Shown here in pieces: positions 10,201 to 15,603 of a stretch of 37,030 bases of DNA. The notes beneath the pieces are model-generated. The model was given only the letters and a program-made list of their open reading frames with translations, was not told the origin of the DNA and did no database searches. Position numbers and translations under genes: made by a program. This DNA comes from a virus: positions 1 to 37,030 of IMG/VR virus record IMGVR_UViG_3300002835_000506; one strand, 5' to 3'. Position 1 is the first letter of the stretch, and every line of letters starts with the position of its first letter.

Positions 10201-13200
10201 AGATGGAACATCTGGCACAAGCGGAAGTAGTGGAAGTAGTGGTACATCTGGTTCATCTGGAGTAAGTGGTACGGATGGTACATCTGGTTCATCAGGAACA
10301 TCCGGTTCATCGGGTTCATCTGGATTGAGTGGAACATCTGGTTCATCTGGATTGAGTGGAACGAATGGTACAAGCGGTTCATCGGGAACATCTGGTAAAG
10401 CTGGTACAAGTGGCTCATCGGGAACGTCTGGTAGTAGTGGTACATCCGGTAAAAGTGGTTCATCTGGAACATCTGGTTCATCTGGATTAAGTGGAACGGA
10501 TGGTACATCTGGTAGTAGCGGTTCGTCTGGAAGTAGTGGTAGTAGTGGTACTGACGGTTCGGCTGGAACATCTGGTTCAAGCGGTACGGATGGTTCGGCT
10601 GGTACAAGTGGCACATCTGGTACAAGCGGTTCATCAGGTTCATCTGGAAGTAGTGGTAGCAGTGGTACGGATGGCTCAGCAGGTACAAGCGGTACAAGCG
10701 GTACATCTGGTTCATCTGGAAGTAGTGGTAGTGATGGAACATCTGGCACATCTGGTTCATCTGGAAGTAGTGGTACTGATGGTTCAGCTGGTACATCTGG
10801 TAGTAGTGGAGAAAATGGAACATCGGGAACATCTGGCACAAGTGGTACATCTGGTACAAGTGGAACATCTGGTGAAAGTGGTACTGACGGTTCATCTGGT
10901 AGTAGTGGTATTTCTTGTTTAACATATCTTTTATCTAATGAAGATTTTGATAATCCAGCAGTATTTGATTGGACACGATGCGATTTTACATCAGGAGACC
11001 AAATAACAATAAACCCTGGTGACCCGAATGTAGAAATTTGTGCAATTGGAGAATCTGTTGTATTAGCAAATGCACCATATGGAACAATAAATTTAGTTGG
11101 AGCATGTAATGGTACATCTGGTGTTGATGGAATACCTGGATATACTCCTGAATTTGGAGTAGATTATTTTAATGGTACTGATGGTTCATCTGGTTCATCC
11201 GGTTTAGATGGATTGGCAGGTTCATCGGGTTCATCTGGAACATCTGGTACAAGTGGAAGTAGTGGTTCATCGGGAACATCTGGAACTAGAGGTACAAGCG
11301 GTTCATCTGGTACAAGTGGAACATCCGGAGAAAGTGGTACATCCGGTAGTAGTGGTACATCGGGAATATCTGGTTCAGCTGGTACATCTGGTACATCTGG
11401 TACATCTGGAAGTAGTGGAGAAAATGGTTCATCGGGAACATCTGGAATAAGTGGTACTGATGGGTCAGCCGGTACATCTGGAATAAGTGGTACAGCTGGT
11501 ACATCTGGAAGTAGTGGAGAAAATGGTTCATCGGGAACATCTGGTGAAAGTGGTACATCTGGTTCGTCTGGATACTCTGGTACTGATGGTTCAGCTGGTA
11601 CATCTGGTACATCTGGAAGTAGTGGAATAAGTGGTTCATCTGGAACTTCAGGAATATCTGGTACAAGCGGAAGTAGCGGTTCATCTGGTACATCTGGTGA
11701 AAGTGGAACATCTGGTTCATCTGGAATAAGCGGTAAAGATGGTACTTTTGTTGGAAGTAGTGGTTCATCTGGTACATCTGGTACAAGCGGAACATCTGGT
11801 GAAAGTGGCTCTGCTGGTACATCTGGTACATCTGGAACATCTGGTATTAGTGGTGCTAGTGCAACATCAGGAACATCTGGTACAAGCGGAACATCCGGAG
11901 AAAGTGGAACATCTGGTTCATCGGGAACATCTGGAACAAGCGGTATTAGTGGTGCTAGTGCAACATCGGGAACATCTGGTACATCGGGAACATCTGGAGA
12001 AAGTGGTACATCTGGTTCATCGGGAACATCTGGAACAAGCGGTATTAGTGGAACTGATGGTACTTATTTTGGTACAAGCGGAACATCAGGAATATCTGGT
12101 ACAAGCGGAACATCTGGAATAAGTGGTACTGATGGTTCGGCTGGTACAAGCGGTACATCTGGTACAAGCGGTATTAGTGGTACGGATGGTACTTATTTTG
12201 GTACAAGCGGAACATCTGGTACAAGCGGAACATCTGGTACATCGGGAACATCTGGTGAAAGTGGAACGGCTGGTACATCTGGAACATCTGGAACATCTGG
12301 TAAAGATGGTACATACTTTGGTTCATCTGGAACATCGGGAGTAAGTGGAACATCTGGTACATCGGGTATTAGTGGAGCTGAATCAACATCTGGTTCATCG
12401 GGAACATCTGGTACGTCTGGTAAAGATGGTACATTCTTTGGCTCATCTGGAACATCGGGAGTTAGTGGTACATCTGGTACATCAGGTATTAGTGGGGCAG
12501 AATCAACATCTGGTTCATCAGGAACATCTGGTTCATCTGGTAAAGATGGTACATTCTTTGGTAGCAGTGGTACATCTGGAGTTAGTGGAACATCAGGTAC
12601 ATCTGGTCTTAGTGGAGCTGGAGCAACATCTGGTAGCAGTGGTACATCCGGAACATCTGGTGTTAGTGGTTTAAACGGAACATTCTTTGGTAGCAGTGGT
12701 ACATCTGGAGTTAGTGGAACATCAGGTACAAGTGGTATTAGTGGAGCAGAATCAACATCGGGTTCATCCGGAACATCTGGTACGTCTGGGGTAAGTGGTA
12801 AAGATGGTACATATTTCGGTTCATCAGGAACATCGGGAGTTAGTGGTACATCTGGTACATCAGGTCTTAGTGGAGTGGCATCAACATCTGGTTCATCTGG
12901 AACAAGCGGTATTAGTGGAACTGATGGTACTTATTTTGGTACAAGCGGAACATCAGGAATAAGTGGAACGTCTGGTACATCATTCTATGGAGTAACATCT
13001 GGAACGTCTGGAATATCTGGTACATCTGGTACATCATTCTATGGAGTAACATCTGGTACTGGTGGTTCTGCTGGTACATCTGGAACATCTGGGTTTTTAA
13101 CTTTAACCGGTACAACTGATAATGGTATATTAACATTAAATGGAGCACAACCAAATGCAAGTGTTGAAGCTAATTTAACATTTGATGGTAGCTTGTTGAC

Positions 13201-13543
13201 AGTAGCTGGAGCAGTATCACCAACAACATATAGAGAAACATATTCCGATTTAGGAACTGGTGGAGCAACATTCTCAATCGATTTAAGTACAGCAAACAAT
13301 TTTAAGAAAACTGTAAACGCAAATGGAACGGTTACAATAACAAATCCACCAGCTGGAAAAGCATTTGGATTTACACTAGCATTAACAAATGGTGGTGGAT
13401 ATACAATAGCTTGGACTAGTGTTAAATGGGCTGGTGGAGCACAACCAACTCTAACAACATCTGGTACGGATATTATTGTAATATATACTTATGATGGAGG
13501 CAGTACCTATTATGGTTTCTTAGCCGGAAAAAATATGATATAA
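1265..13543 (+). CDS. Giant tail fibre / adhesin with collagen-like shafts and a cupredoxin-like insert (fibre 1)
   Basis: 4092 residues, very long for a phage fibre subunit. Residues 1-65 resemble the attachment region of structural proteins in T4-like marine phages (SNLLTGRVRV, later DSDGNRGFVQL). Residues about 68-2240 carry roughly 28 copies of an SGSVTASVSPxxGF module mixed with GDGSxLxNVP turns. A cupredoxin-like domain sits at about 1262-1372. Around 2310-2370 is a 'VHNLG...VVQVY' domain common in phage fibres, followed by SQTASM/ASYA repeats. Two collagen-like tracts (2591-3215 and 3283-3943) flank a four-cysteine domain. The last 149 residues form a compact beta-rich head ending YYGFLAGKNMI. 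No S74 chaperone domain is present, so trimerisation must rest on the head or a partner. The likely role is a host-binding fibre; receptor unknown. The start ATG follows GGAAAGTAACGC and two promoter-like motifs. Confidence 0.85.
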   Translation: MAISNLLTGRVRVVSPKNVTSDRYQFLDLSQAEPNFGVPSFSASLYDNPAILVSDSDGNRGFVQLPSSTKLVTGSITASVTPEYGFQVVSVDSGSQFTGSVFVSGSITSDFFIGDGSQLTNVQSTVSPRIASGSATASISPDLGLQINVDTTILGNLYVSQSIIADQLIVNLISSSVIFSSGSNIFGNTDTNIQQFTGSVQIQTELIAGYVTASSFSGSFTGDGSNLFNVPAETAFQIATGSVTASVNPDYGFRVESANSGSQITGSVKVSGSVLVQSGSYFIGDGRYLNNISLANLAIDSTRIFSGSATASISPSEGFKVNVNSSISGSLNVSQSIIASQFSGSFSGSFQGDGSRLINLPIITKIASGSVTASVDPNNGFVVTSVANGSTFSGSVFLSSGSYFSGSGKYIFDIPFANLTGDTIRISSGNVTASVNPDYGFKVESLVSGSQFTGSISVSGSINVSGSVTASFFVGDGSKLFNIPALTAVLIASGSVTASVTPDNGFVVTSAKSGSQFTGSINVSGSVTANNFFGTASQAENANLLDGLESTTFATTGSNIFTGSQFITGSVTANFFVGDGSALTGVTADVTARIASGSATASISPDFGLVVNTTVSASSFSGSGDGLFNIPLSAFSSEVSRIATGSITASVTPDFGFRVESIDSGSQFTGSLFVSGNIQVSSGSFFSGSGEGLFNIPFASISGQISKIASGSATASISPDKGFEINVDTRITGSLLVVSSSNFLSSVSASVFSGSGESLFNIPLAALATEALRIANGDVTASVSNDGFVVKTPFSGSQIGSRFTGSLSISGSVFLSSGSFYSGSGEGLFNIPFSALSTEVFRIASGSVTASASPNFGFVVTSAASGSQFSGSVSISGSLSAYGNGFISGTLLVTSASNFFDSTLIITRQYSQFSGSVYGSIFSGSNFFGQSFSGSHIGDGSQLTNVNALSAYVLQSGSFTASFIPNTGLKVNTNLFVENGSVTASNLNLINNAYVGNNLYVENNIYAKQISVQFISSSIIYSTGSNIFGNTNTNIQQFTGSVQIQTELIAGFVTASSYTGSFSGAFKGDGSGLINIPATIPTLIATGSVSASVSLQNGFIVRASESGSLFYGNVIITGSKTELTSSLFVEGPTLFKSGISASVFSGSGAGLTNLPETTRLGSGNVTASVNSNFGFIVISTDSGSVFTGSILITGSVTIPSGSGYFSGSGEGLSNIPFSALSGDALRLASGSVTASISPNKGFEVNTFTKISGSLIVSSSGHVVDVSDINKVFDVTNNGASAYNFSNAISGSNPTLTLVKGVTYTFNINASGHPFYIKAAPVTGTGSTYNTGVSGNGTQVGTITFTVPSNAPETLYYNCQFHSSMKGTINVVEEYIIPATIELIGDVNVTGSVSITFGSTFSGSGANLFDIPFSAFSGDAIRIASGSATASISPINGFLVNTKAQFEGNVSASMFTGSGAGLFDIPFSSFTGDASRIASASVSASVSPDFGFRVESLESGSQFTGSINVSGSISISSGSFYSGSGRFIFDIPESALSFSPNKIVSGSVTASVSPDYGFRIESVDYGSEFTGSIRVSGSVNINNSLTVTNSVIANEFSGSFSGSGANLFDIPLSALVQNVYQIATGSVTASVDPNIGFIVNSNATITGSLIVSSSTTLQQGLNVLGNVNVDTLNSGSYGTINLSGSTNITGALDIIGDAHLHNDLYVDGKIIANQIVTNLISSSIIYSSGSNIFGNDVTNFQQFTGSLYVSGGIGGGVFLNTGSTFSGSGRGLFDIPLSALAENVYQMASGSVTASVSPNNGFKVYSLDVGSQFTGSVYVTGSVSASFFVGDGSQLTNVPATVAPFIGSGSATGSVTSGDQFIVTTAKTGSQLGSQFTGSIEVSGSIRATDYLIGDGTYITNVFAQTSPKIESGSVTASVSPNFGFRVQTPFTQSQVGSQFTGSIEVSGSIRATQYLFGDGTFITNVQASAAPIIASGSATASVTSGNTFVVTTGATGSAIGSRFTGSIDVSGSVKAFTFIGDGSQLTNVQASSAPFIASGSATASVQSGDTFIVITGATSGSAVGSQFTGSVAISGSISASLFAGDGGGLFNIPAAALQDLELNKIISGSAIAIISPNNGLNINTTISASLYFGDGGGLFNIPANALTDLKLDKLVSGSATASISPIDGFRTNIFAAITGGIYVTGGNFVAASGSTYVGDGSGLTNINIANLAFETSILKSGSFTASVSPNNGFVTNASASIYGNLYVDKGITSSFIYSPYFTGSFNGTYTFRGSGPTASAEYDILRYDEARGYYIPQPEYSDVETVGFSNVNILTIVHNLGVLYPVVQVYQTGSQQQIIPATIESINANTIQITFSGTESGQVVIGSGGSVISGTIQGNRVVGTVNSASYAVYAENAGTASTLLGLTNENVQQLLSASLQPGNYVLSSQTASMSVLSSSYAATASYALNASIDTTLFVLNSQTASMFVGTASLAYQAISASFASNGGGGGGFVDTASFVLNSQTSSMTVLSASFATSASYAAFAANASNVDTTAFINKYLDSTMFANFVVTGSFGASGSVYVNNLYTSSLSSYVLTWNTTTRQLEARDVAGASGTSGTSGTSGTSGTSGTSGSSGSSGTDGSAGTSGTSGTSGSDGTSGSSGTDGSAGTSGTSGTSGTSGSSGSSGSSGSDGSSGSSGSSGTSGTSGTSGSSGSSGSSGSSGSSGTSGTSGSSGSAGTSGTSGSTGSAGSSGTSGTSGSSGTSGTSGSSGTSGTSGSSGTSGTSGTSGTSGTSGTSGTSGYDGSSGSSGTSGTSGTSGTSGTSGISGTSGTSGTSGISGTDGSAGSSGSSGESGTSGSSGSSGTSGSSGTSGSSGSSGTTGSAGTSGSSGTSGTSGSSGSSGSSGSSGSSGTSGSTGSAGSSGSSGTSGTSGTSGSSGTSGSTGSAGSSGTSGTRGTSGTSGSSGTSGSSGTSGTSGSSGTSGSTGSDGTSGSSGSSGLDGTSGTSGSSGSSGTSGSSGVSGTDGTSGSSGTSGSSGSSGLSGTSGSSGLSGTNGTSGSSGTSGKAGTSGSSGTSGSSGTSGKSGSSGTSGSSGLSGTDGTSGSSGSSGSSGSSGTDGSAGTSGSSGTDGSAGTSGTSGTSGSSGSSGSSGSSGTDGSAGTSGTSGTSGSSGSSGSDGTSGTSGSSGSSGTDGSAGTSGSSGENGTSGTSGTSGTSGTSGTSGESGTDGSSGSSGISCLTYLLSNEDFDNPAVFDWTRCDFTSGDQITINPGDPNVEICAIGESVVLANAPYGTINLVGACNGTSGVDGIPGYTPEFGVDYFNGTDGSSGSSGLDGLAGSSGSSGTSGTSGSSGSSGTSGTRGTSGSSGTSGTSGESGTSGSSGTSGISGSAGTSGTSGTSGSSGENGSSGTSGISGTDGSAGTSGISGTAGTSGSSGENGSSGTSGESGTSGSSGYSGTDGSAGTSGTSGSSGISGSSGTSGISGTSGSSGSSGTSGESGTSGSSGISGKDGTFVGSSGSSGTSGTSGTSGESGSAGTSGTSGTSGISGASATSGTSGTSGTSGESGTSGSSGTSGTSGISGASATSGTSGTSGTSGESGTSGSSGTSGTSGISGTDGTYFGTSGTSGISGTSGTSGISGTDGSAGTSGTSGTSGISGTDGTYFGTSGTSGTSGTSGTSGTSGESGTAGTSGTSGTSGKDGTYFGSSGTSGVSGTSGTSGISGAESTSGSSGTSGTSGKDGTFFGSSGTSGVSGTSGTSGISGAESTSGSSGTSGSSGKDGTFFGSSGTSGVSGTSGTSGLSGAGATSGSSGTSGTSGVSGLNGTFFGSSGTSGVSGTSGTSGISGAESTSGSSGTSGTSGVSGKDGTYFGSSGTSGVSGTSGTSGLSGVASTSGSSGTSGISGTDGTYFGTSGTSGISGTSGTSFYGVTSGTSGISGTSGTSFYGVTSGTGGSAGTSGTSGFLTLTGTTDNGILTLNGAQPNASVEANLTFDGSLLTVAGAVSPTTYRETYSDLGTGGATFSIDLSTANNFKKTVNANGTVTITNPPAGKAFGFTLALTNGGGYTIAWTSVKWAGGAQPTLTTSGTDIIVIYTYDGGSTYYGFLAGKNMI
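1468..7985 (+). repeat. About 28 copies of a SGSVTASVSPxxGF protein module in fibre 1
   Basis: Reading the translation I count 28 copies of the core [IV]ASGS[VA]TAS[VI]SPxxGFxVxS, spaced irregularly (about 50-130 residues). They are interleaved with SGSQFTGSIxVSGS strands and FxGDGSxLxNVP or FSGSGxGLFNIP turns. Three longer blocks around SSSxIxSSGSNIFGN (near 1780, 4310 and 6420) are near-duplicates; two continue into QQFTGSVQIQTELIAG. The pattern suggests a trimeric beta-structured shaft grown by module duplication. One degenerate module copy and one SSGSNIFGN block also occur in fibre 2. Confidence 0.8.
5048..5380 (+). other. Cupredoxin-like domain inside fibre 1 (putative type-1 copper site)
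   Basis: Residues about 1262-1372 interrupt the repeat array with a sequence of different character. It has 'VKGVTYTFNINASGHPFYIK' and, 46 residues after that His, YYNCQFHSSMKG. His1312, Cys1358, His1361 and Met1364 match the order and spacing logic of plastocyanin/azurin-type copper ligands (His ... Cys-x2-His-x2-Met). Related sequences occur in proteins of marine phages as far as I recall. Copper binding is inferred from the ligands alone; a structural role without metal is possible. Confidence 0.75.
9035..10909 (+). repeat. Collagen-like Gly-X-Y tract 1 of fibre 1
   Basis: Residues 2591-3215 are almost pure Gly-X-Y triplets (about 208), mainly GTS and GSS, with scattered GTD, GSD, GSA, GES, GKA, GKS and GLD. 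Proline is absent from this tract. Codons alternate among GGT/GGA and ACA plus TCT/TCA/TCG/TCC/AGT/AGC, so the DNA is repetitive but not an exact tandem repeat. The opposite strand is open through the same bases only as a consequence of this composition. Confidence 0.9.
10910..11110 (+). other. Four-cysteine non-collagen domain between the collagen tracts
   Basis: Residues 3216-3282 break the Gly-X-Y pattern with a normal globular-looking sequence (LTYLLSNEDFDNPAVFDW...). It has four cysteines at 3218, 3239, 3259 and 3281, spaced 21, 20 and 22 residues. The only other cysteine I see in this 4092-residue protein is the cupredoxin Cys1358. The domain may act as a trimer register, hinge or disulphide lock. 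I do not recognise the family. Confidence 0.7.
11111..13093 (+). repeat. Collagen-like Gly-X-Y tract 2 of fibre 1, with periodic interruptions
   Basis: Residues 3283-3943. The tract opens with GTSGVDGIPGYTPEFGVDYFNG, holding the only prolines in it, then runs as Gly-X-Y with many GES, GIS, GTD and GKD triplets. Nine interruptions of the form GT[FY][FYV]G insert one residue between glycines. About seven Gly-to-Ser/Ala breaks (GAESTSG, GASATSG, GAGATSG, GVASTSG) occur, and two GTSFYGVTSG elements lie near the end. It runs directly into the C-terminal head at FLTLTGTTDNG. Confidence 0.88.
12302..12920 (+). repeat. 120-bp higher-order repeat within collagen tract 2
   Basis: The string AAAGATGGTACAT recurs at 12302, 12422 and 12542, an exact 120-bp (40-residue) period. 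Two longer units follow, each with an added GVS triplet. Each unit has 13 triplets plus one register-shifting residue in GT[FY]FG and one missing glycine in GAESTSG. This is the most regular DNA repeat in the window and a likely site of unequal recombination or assembly collapse. Confidence 0.8.
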
Positions 13544-13549
13544 TAAGTT

Positions 13550-14413
13550 ATGGGAATAGCAAGAAGATTAATACCTAGCGGAATGGCAGAACCTTTCAAA
13601 TTTACAATAGCAGTTGGTGCTGGTGGTTTATTTACTTTACCATTGAATGATTATAATGGATTAACTCCAAACTTTAGTGTAAGTTGGGGCGATGCTACTT
13701 CAAATAGTATAACAGCATATAATGATACTAATAGAGCACACACATATACATCAGCTGGTACATATCAAATAGAAATAACTGGATTCATGCCATCATTTGC
13801 AGTTGATAATAAAGCAGCAATAAAAAGTTTGATTACATCTGTTGATGCATGGGGGACTGTTGGTTTAAGAGTTATCAATTTTTATGGTTGTAATAATATT
13901 AGTACTCTACCAACTGATTATATTGGATTGACTGATGTTGAGATATTTTCAAATTTTATGCGTTCAACTGCTATAACAACAATTCCTTCAACAATATTTT
14001 CAAATTCAACACAAGCATTATCTTTTACGGATATTTTTTCATTTACAGCCATAACAAGTATACCATCTGGGTTGTTTACTAATAATGTTAATGCTACTGA
14101 TTTTGGTGCTGCATTTAGTACATGTCTTTCTTTAGCAACATACCCATCGAATTTATTTGATACTAATATAAATGTATCTGGTTTTGCTGGTACATTTAAA
14201 TTATGCAAATTATTAACATCACCATTACAATTTACATATAATACTGCTGTAACTGATTTTTCTAATTTATATTTTCAAAATACAACAACAAATAGTATGT
14301 CTGGTACGGCACCATCACTTTGGACTAGAGTTCCTCAACCATATGGAGTGGGTGCATTTAAAAATTGTACTGGTTTATCAAATTTCGCATCAATACCTTC
14401 AAATTTTAAATAA
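13550..14413 (+). CDS. PKD/BspA-like leucine-rich repeat protein, candidate distal adhesin
   Basis: 287 residues. Residues about 33-78 have a PKD/surface-protein pattern: VSWGDATSNSIT, then AHTYTSAGTYQIEITG. From about 100 onward come imperfect 25-residue units of the BspA type, with a hydrophobic strand followed by a short 'LPTDYIGL', 'IPSTIFSN', 'IPSGLFTNN' or 'YPSNLFDTN' element. Such repeats are common in surface proteins of Bacteroidota and other bacteria and mediate binding. There is no signal peptide, so secretion from the cell is unlikely and a virion role is favoured. The ATG lies 6 nt after the fibre 1 stop, and the assembly chaperone follows after 2 nt. It may be a fibre tip or receptor-binding subunit of fibre 1. 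The family call is moderate and the function is inferred. Confidence 0.6.
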   Translation: MGIARRLIPSGMAEPFKFTIAVGAGGLFTLPLNDYNGLTPNFSVSWGDATSNSITAYNDTNRAHTYTSAGTYQIEITGFMPSFAVDNKAAIKSLITSVDAWGTVGLRVINFYGCNNISTLPTDYIGLTDVEIFSNFMRSTAITTIPSTIFSNSTQALSFTDIFSFTAITSIPSGLFTNNVNATDFGAAFSTCLSLATYPSNLFDTNINVSGFAGTFKLCKLLTSPLQFTYNTAVTDFSNLYFQNTTTNSMSGTAPSLWTRVPQPYGVGAFKNCTGLSNFASIPSNFK

Positions 14414-14415
14414 TT

Positions 14416-14859
14416 ATGTATTTAAGAATTATAAACGATACTATAATATATCCATATACAATTCAACAATTAAAGTTAGATAATTCAAATGTAACTTTTC
14501 CTGAAAATTTAACTAATGCTGTTTTACTTGAATGGGATATGATTAGTGTTCAACCAACAGTAAAACCAAACGATTATACAAAAAATATTTCCGAAGGAAC
14601 TCCTGAATTAATAGATGGTACATATAATCAAGTTTGGAATCAATCAAACGCATCTGAAACGGAAATTAATATTCGTATAGAAAATAAATGGATAGAAATC
14701 AGAAATTTGAGAGACCAATTACTTTTAGAATCCGATTGGACACAATTAGCAGATTCTCCGCAAATTACAAATAATGACTGGAAAACATACAGACAATATC
14801 TTAGAGATATTACCAGTCAAAGTAACCCTTTTGGCATAAGCTGGCCCACAAAACCTTAA
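14416..14859 (+). CDS. Tail fibre assembly chaperone (Phage_tail_APC type)
   Basis: 147 residues. The C-terminal half, from about residue 92, reads KWIEIRNLRDQLLLESDWTQ, then a 'DSPQITNNDWKTYRQYLRDI' stretch, then NPFGISWPTKP. This RxxRDxLLxxSDWTQ ... WxxYRQxLRDI ... WPxKP signature is characteristic of the phage tail assembly chaperone C-terminal domain found next to fibre genes. The N-terminal half is probably the fibre-specific part. Such proteins help the tip of a fibre fold and trimerise and are usually absent from the mature virion. It sits 2 nt after the BspA-like gene, so its client is probably that protein or fibre 1, which lacks an intramolecular chaperone domain. Confidence 0.8.
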   Translation: MYLRIINDTIIYPYTIQQLKLDNSNVTFPENLTNAVLLEWDMISVQPTVKPNDYTKNISEGTPELIDGTYNQVWNQSNASETEINIRIENKWIEIRNLRDQLLLESDWTQLADSPQITNNDWKTYRQYLRDITSQSNPFGISWPTKP

Positions 14860-14871
14860 AAGGAAATTTAT

Positions 14872-14881
14872 TATATTTATA
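14872..14881 (+). promoter_or_regulatory. Promoter-like motif TATATTTATA
   Basis: Exact decamer located 24 nt before the ATG at 14906, in a 46-nt intergenic gap. It matches the copies at 1235, 24430 and 24925. If it acts like a -10 element the mRNA leader would be under 20 nt. Confidence 0.5.
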
Positions 14882-14905
14882 CCTATAACAAAATTACGGA
14901 TATAA

Positions 14906-15241
14906 ATGAAAATAAATAGTCCCATTTTTTCAGGCTCAATAACGCAAGCAGTTAATGCGTATGCTACATTGAGTGGTTCGTTTACGGGCTCATTTACAGG
15001 TTCATTTAAAGGAGACATAGATGTTCAGCAAGCATCCTTTGATTATTTAACAATTGGTCAAAGATTAATAGTTAGCGGAAGCTTAATTGTTACTGGTTCT
15101 GGAAATATAATTGGTCCATTAAATATAACCGGTTCTACTAATATATTATCTGGCTCGGTGAATGTATTATCTGGCTCGGTAACAATAGAAGGTGTAAGTG
15201 TGTTAGATACAGCTTTAGCATATGCTATCGCATTAGGATAA
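14906..15241 (+). CDS. Small fibre-like virion protein
   Basis: 111 residues built of the same elements as the big fibres: SGSFTGSFTGSFKGDIDV near residues 23-40, then SGSLIVTGSGNI, ITGSTNILSGSVNVLSGSV. It has no other recognisable domain. The first 20 residues (MKINSPIFSGSITQAVNAYA) and last 15 are distinct and may be attachment ends. It could be a short adaptor that joins fibre 2 to the baseplate, or a remnant of fibre duplication; the intact start, promoter-like motif and close spacing to the next gene (12 nt) argue for a working gene. Function is inferred only from composition and position. Confidence 0.6.
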   Translation: MKINSPIFSGSITQAVNAYATLSGSFTGSFTGSFKGDIDVQQASFDYLTIGQRLIVSGSLIVTGSGNIIGPLNITGSTNILSGSVNVLSGSVTIEGVSVLDTALAYAIALG

Positions 15242-15253
15242 AAATAAAAATAA

Positions 15254-15589
15254 ATGGCAAATACATTTAAAAATAGTATAAGTGGTTCAATTGGTACGGC
15301 AAATACAATTGTATATCAAGCACCAGCTGCTACATCAACAACTGTAATTGGGATGAGTGTTGCAAATACTAACCTTAATAATAATATTAATGTTAGTGCA
15401 ACTTTAACAAGTGCTGGACAATCTAAGACGGTATATGTAGTTAGAAATACTACTATACCTGTTGGAGGAAGTGTAGTCTTTGTTGGAGGTGACCAAAAAA
15501 TAGCAATGAGTGCAGGAGATTTTATTTCGGTACAATCTTCGGTAGCGGCATCGGCAGATGTAATTGTTTCGGTTTTAGAAATTAGTTAA
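15254..15589 (+). CDS. Small phage virion protein, beta-sandwich type
   Basis: 111 residues: MANTFKNSISGSIGTANTIV, then TTVIGMSVANTNL, then VPVGGSVVFVGGD-like text (IPVGGSVVFVGGDQKIAMSAGD) and a C-terminal ADVIVSVLEIS. This arrangement, ending in 'GGDQKI ... GD.I.V.S ... A D V I V S V L E I', resembles small structural proteins that recur in marine myoviruses next to fibre or neck genes. No enzymatic motif is visible. The start ATG is preceded by AAAATAAAAATAA, an A-rich leader without Shine-Dalgarno. It is 14 nt from the fibre 2 gene and probably co-translated with it. Confidence 0.65.
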   Translation: MANTFKNSISGSIGTANTIVYQAPAATSTTVIGMSVANTNLNNNINVSATLTSAGQSKTVYVVRNTTIPVGGSVVFVGGDQKIAMSAGDFISVQSSVAASADVIVSVLEIS

Positions 15590-15603
15590 AAGTAATAAAA
15601 TAG

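Noticed and set aside
9010-10839. Long minus-strand open frame (609 codons) of Pro-Asp-Val-Pro repeats
   Set aside because: It is the antisense of the Gly-Thr/Ser-Ser coding repeat. The codons ACA, TCT, GGT and AGT give no stops on the other strand, so openness is compositional. It has no start context or neighbours on that strand.
9042-12674. Several + strand frames rich in VHLVHLEVVV or HREHLVQA repeats
   Set aside because: Out-of-frame readings of the collagen repeat. They start and stop at tract boundaries and have no independent features.
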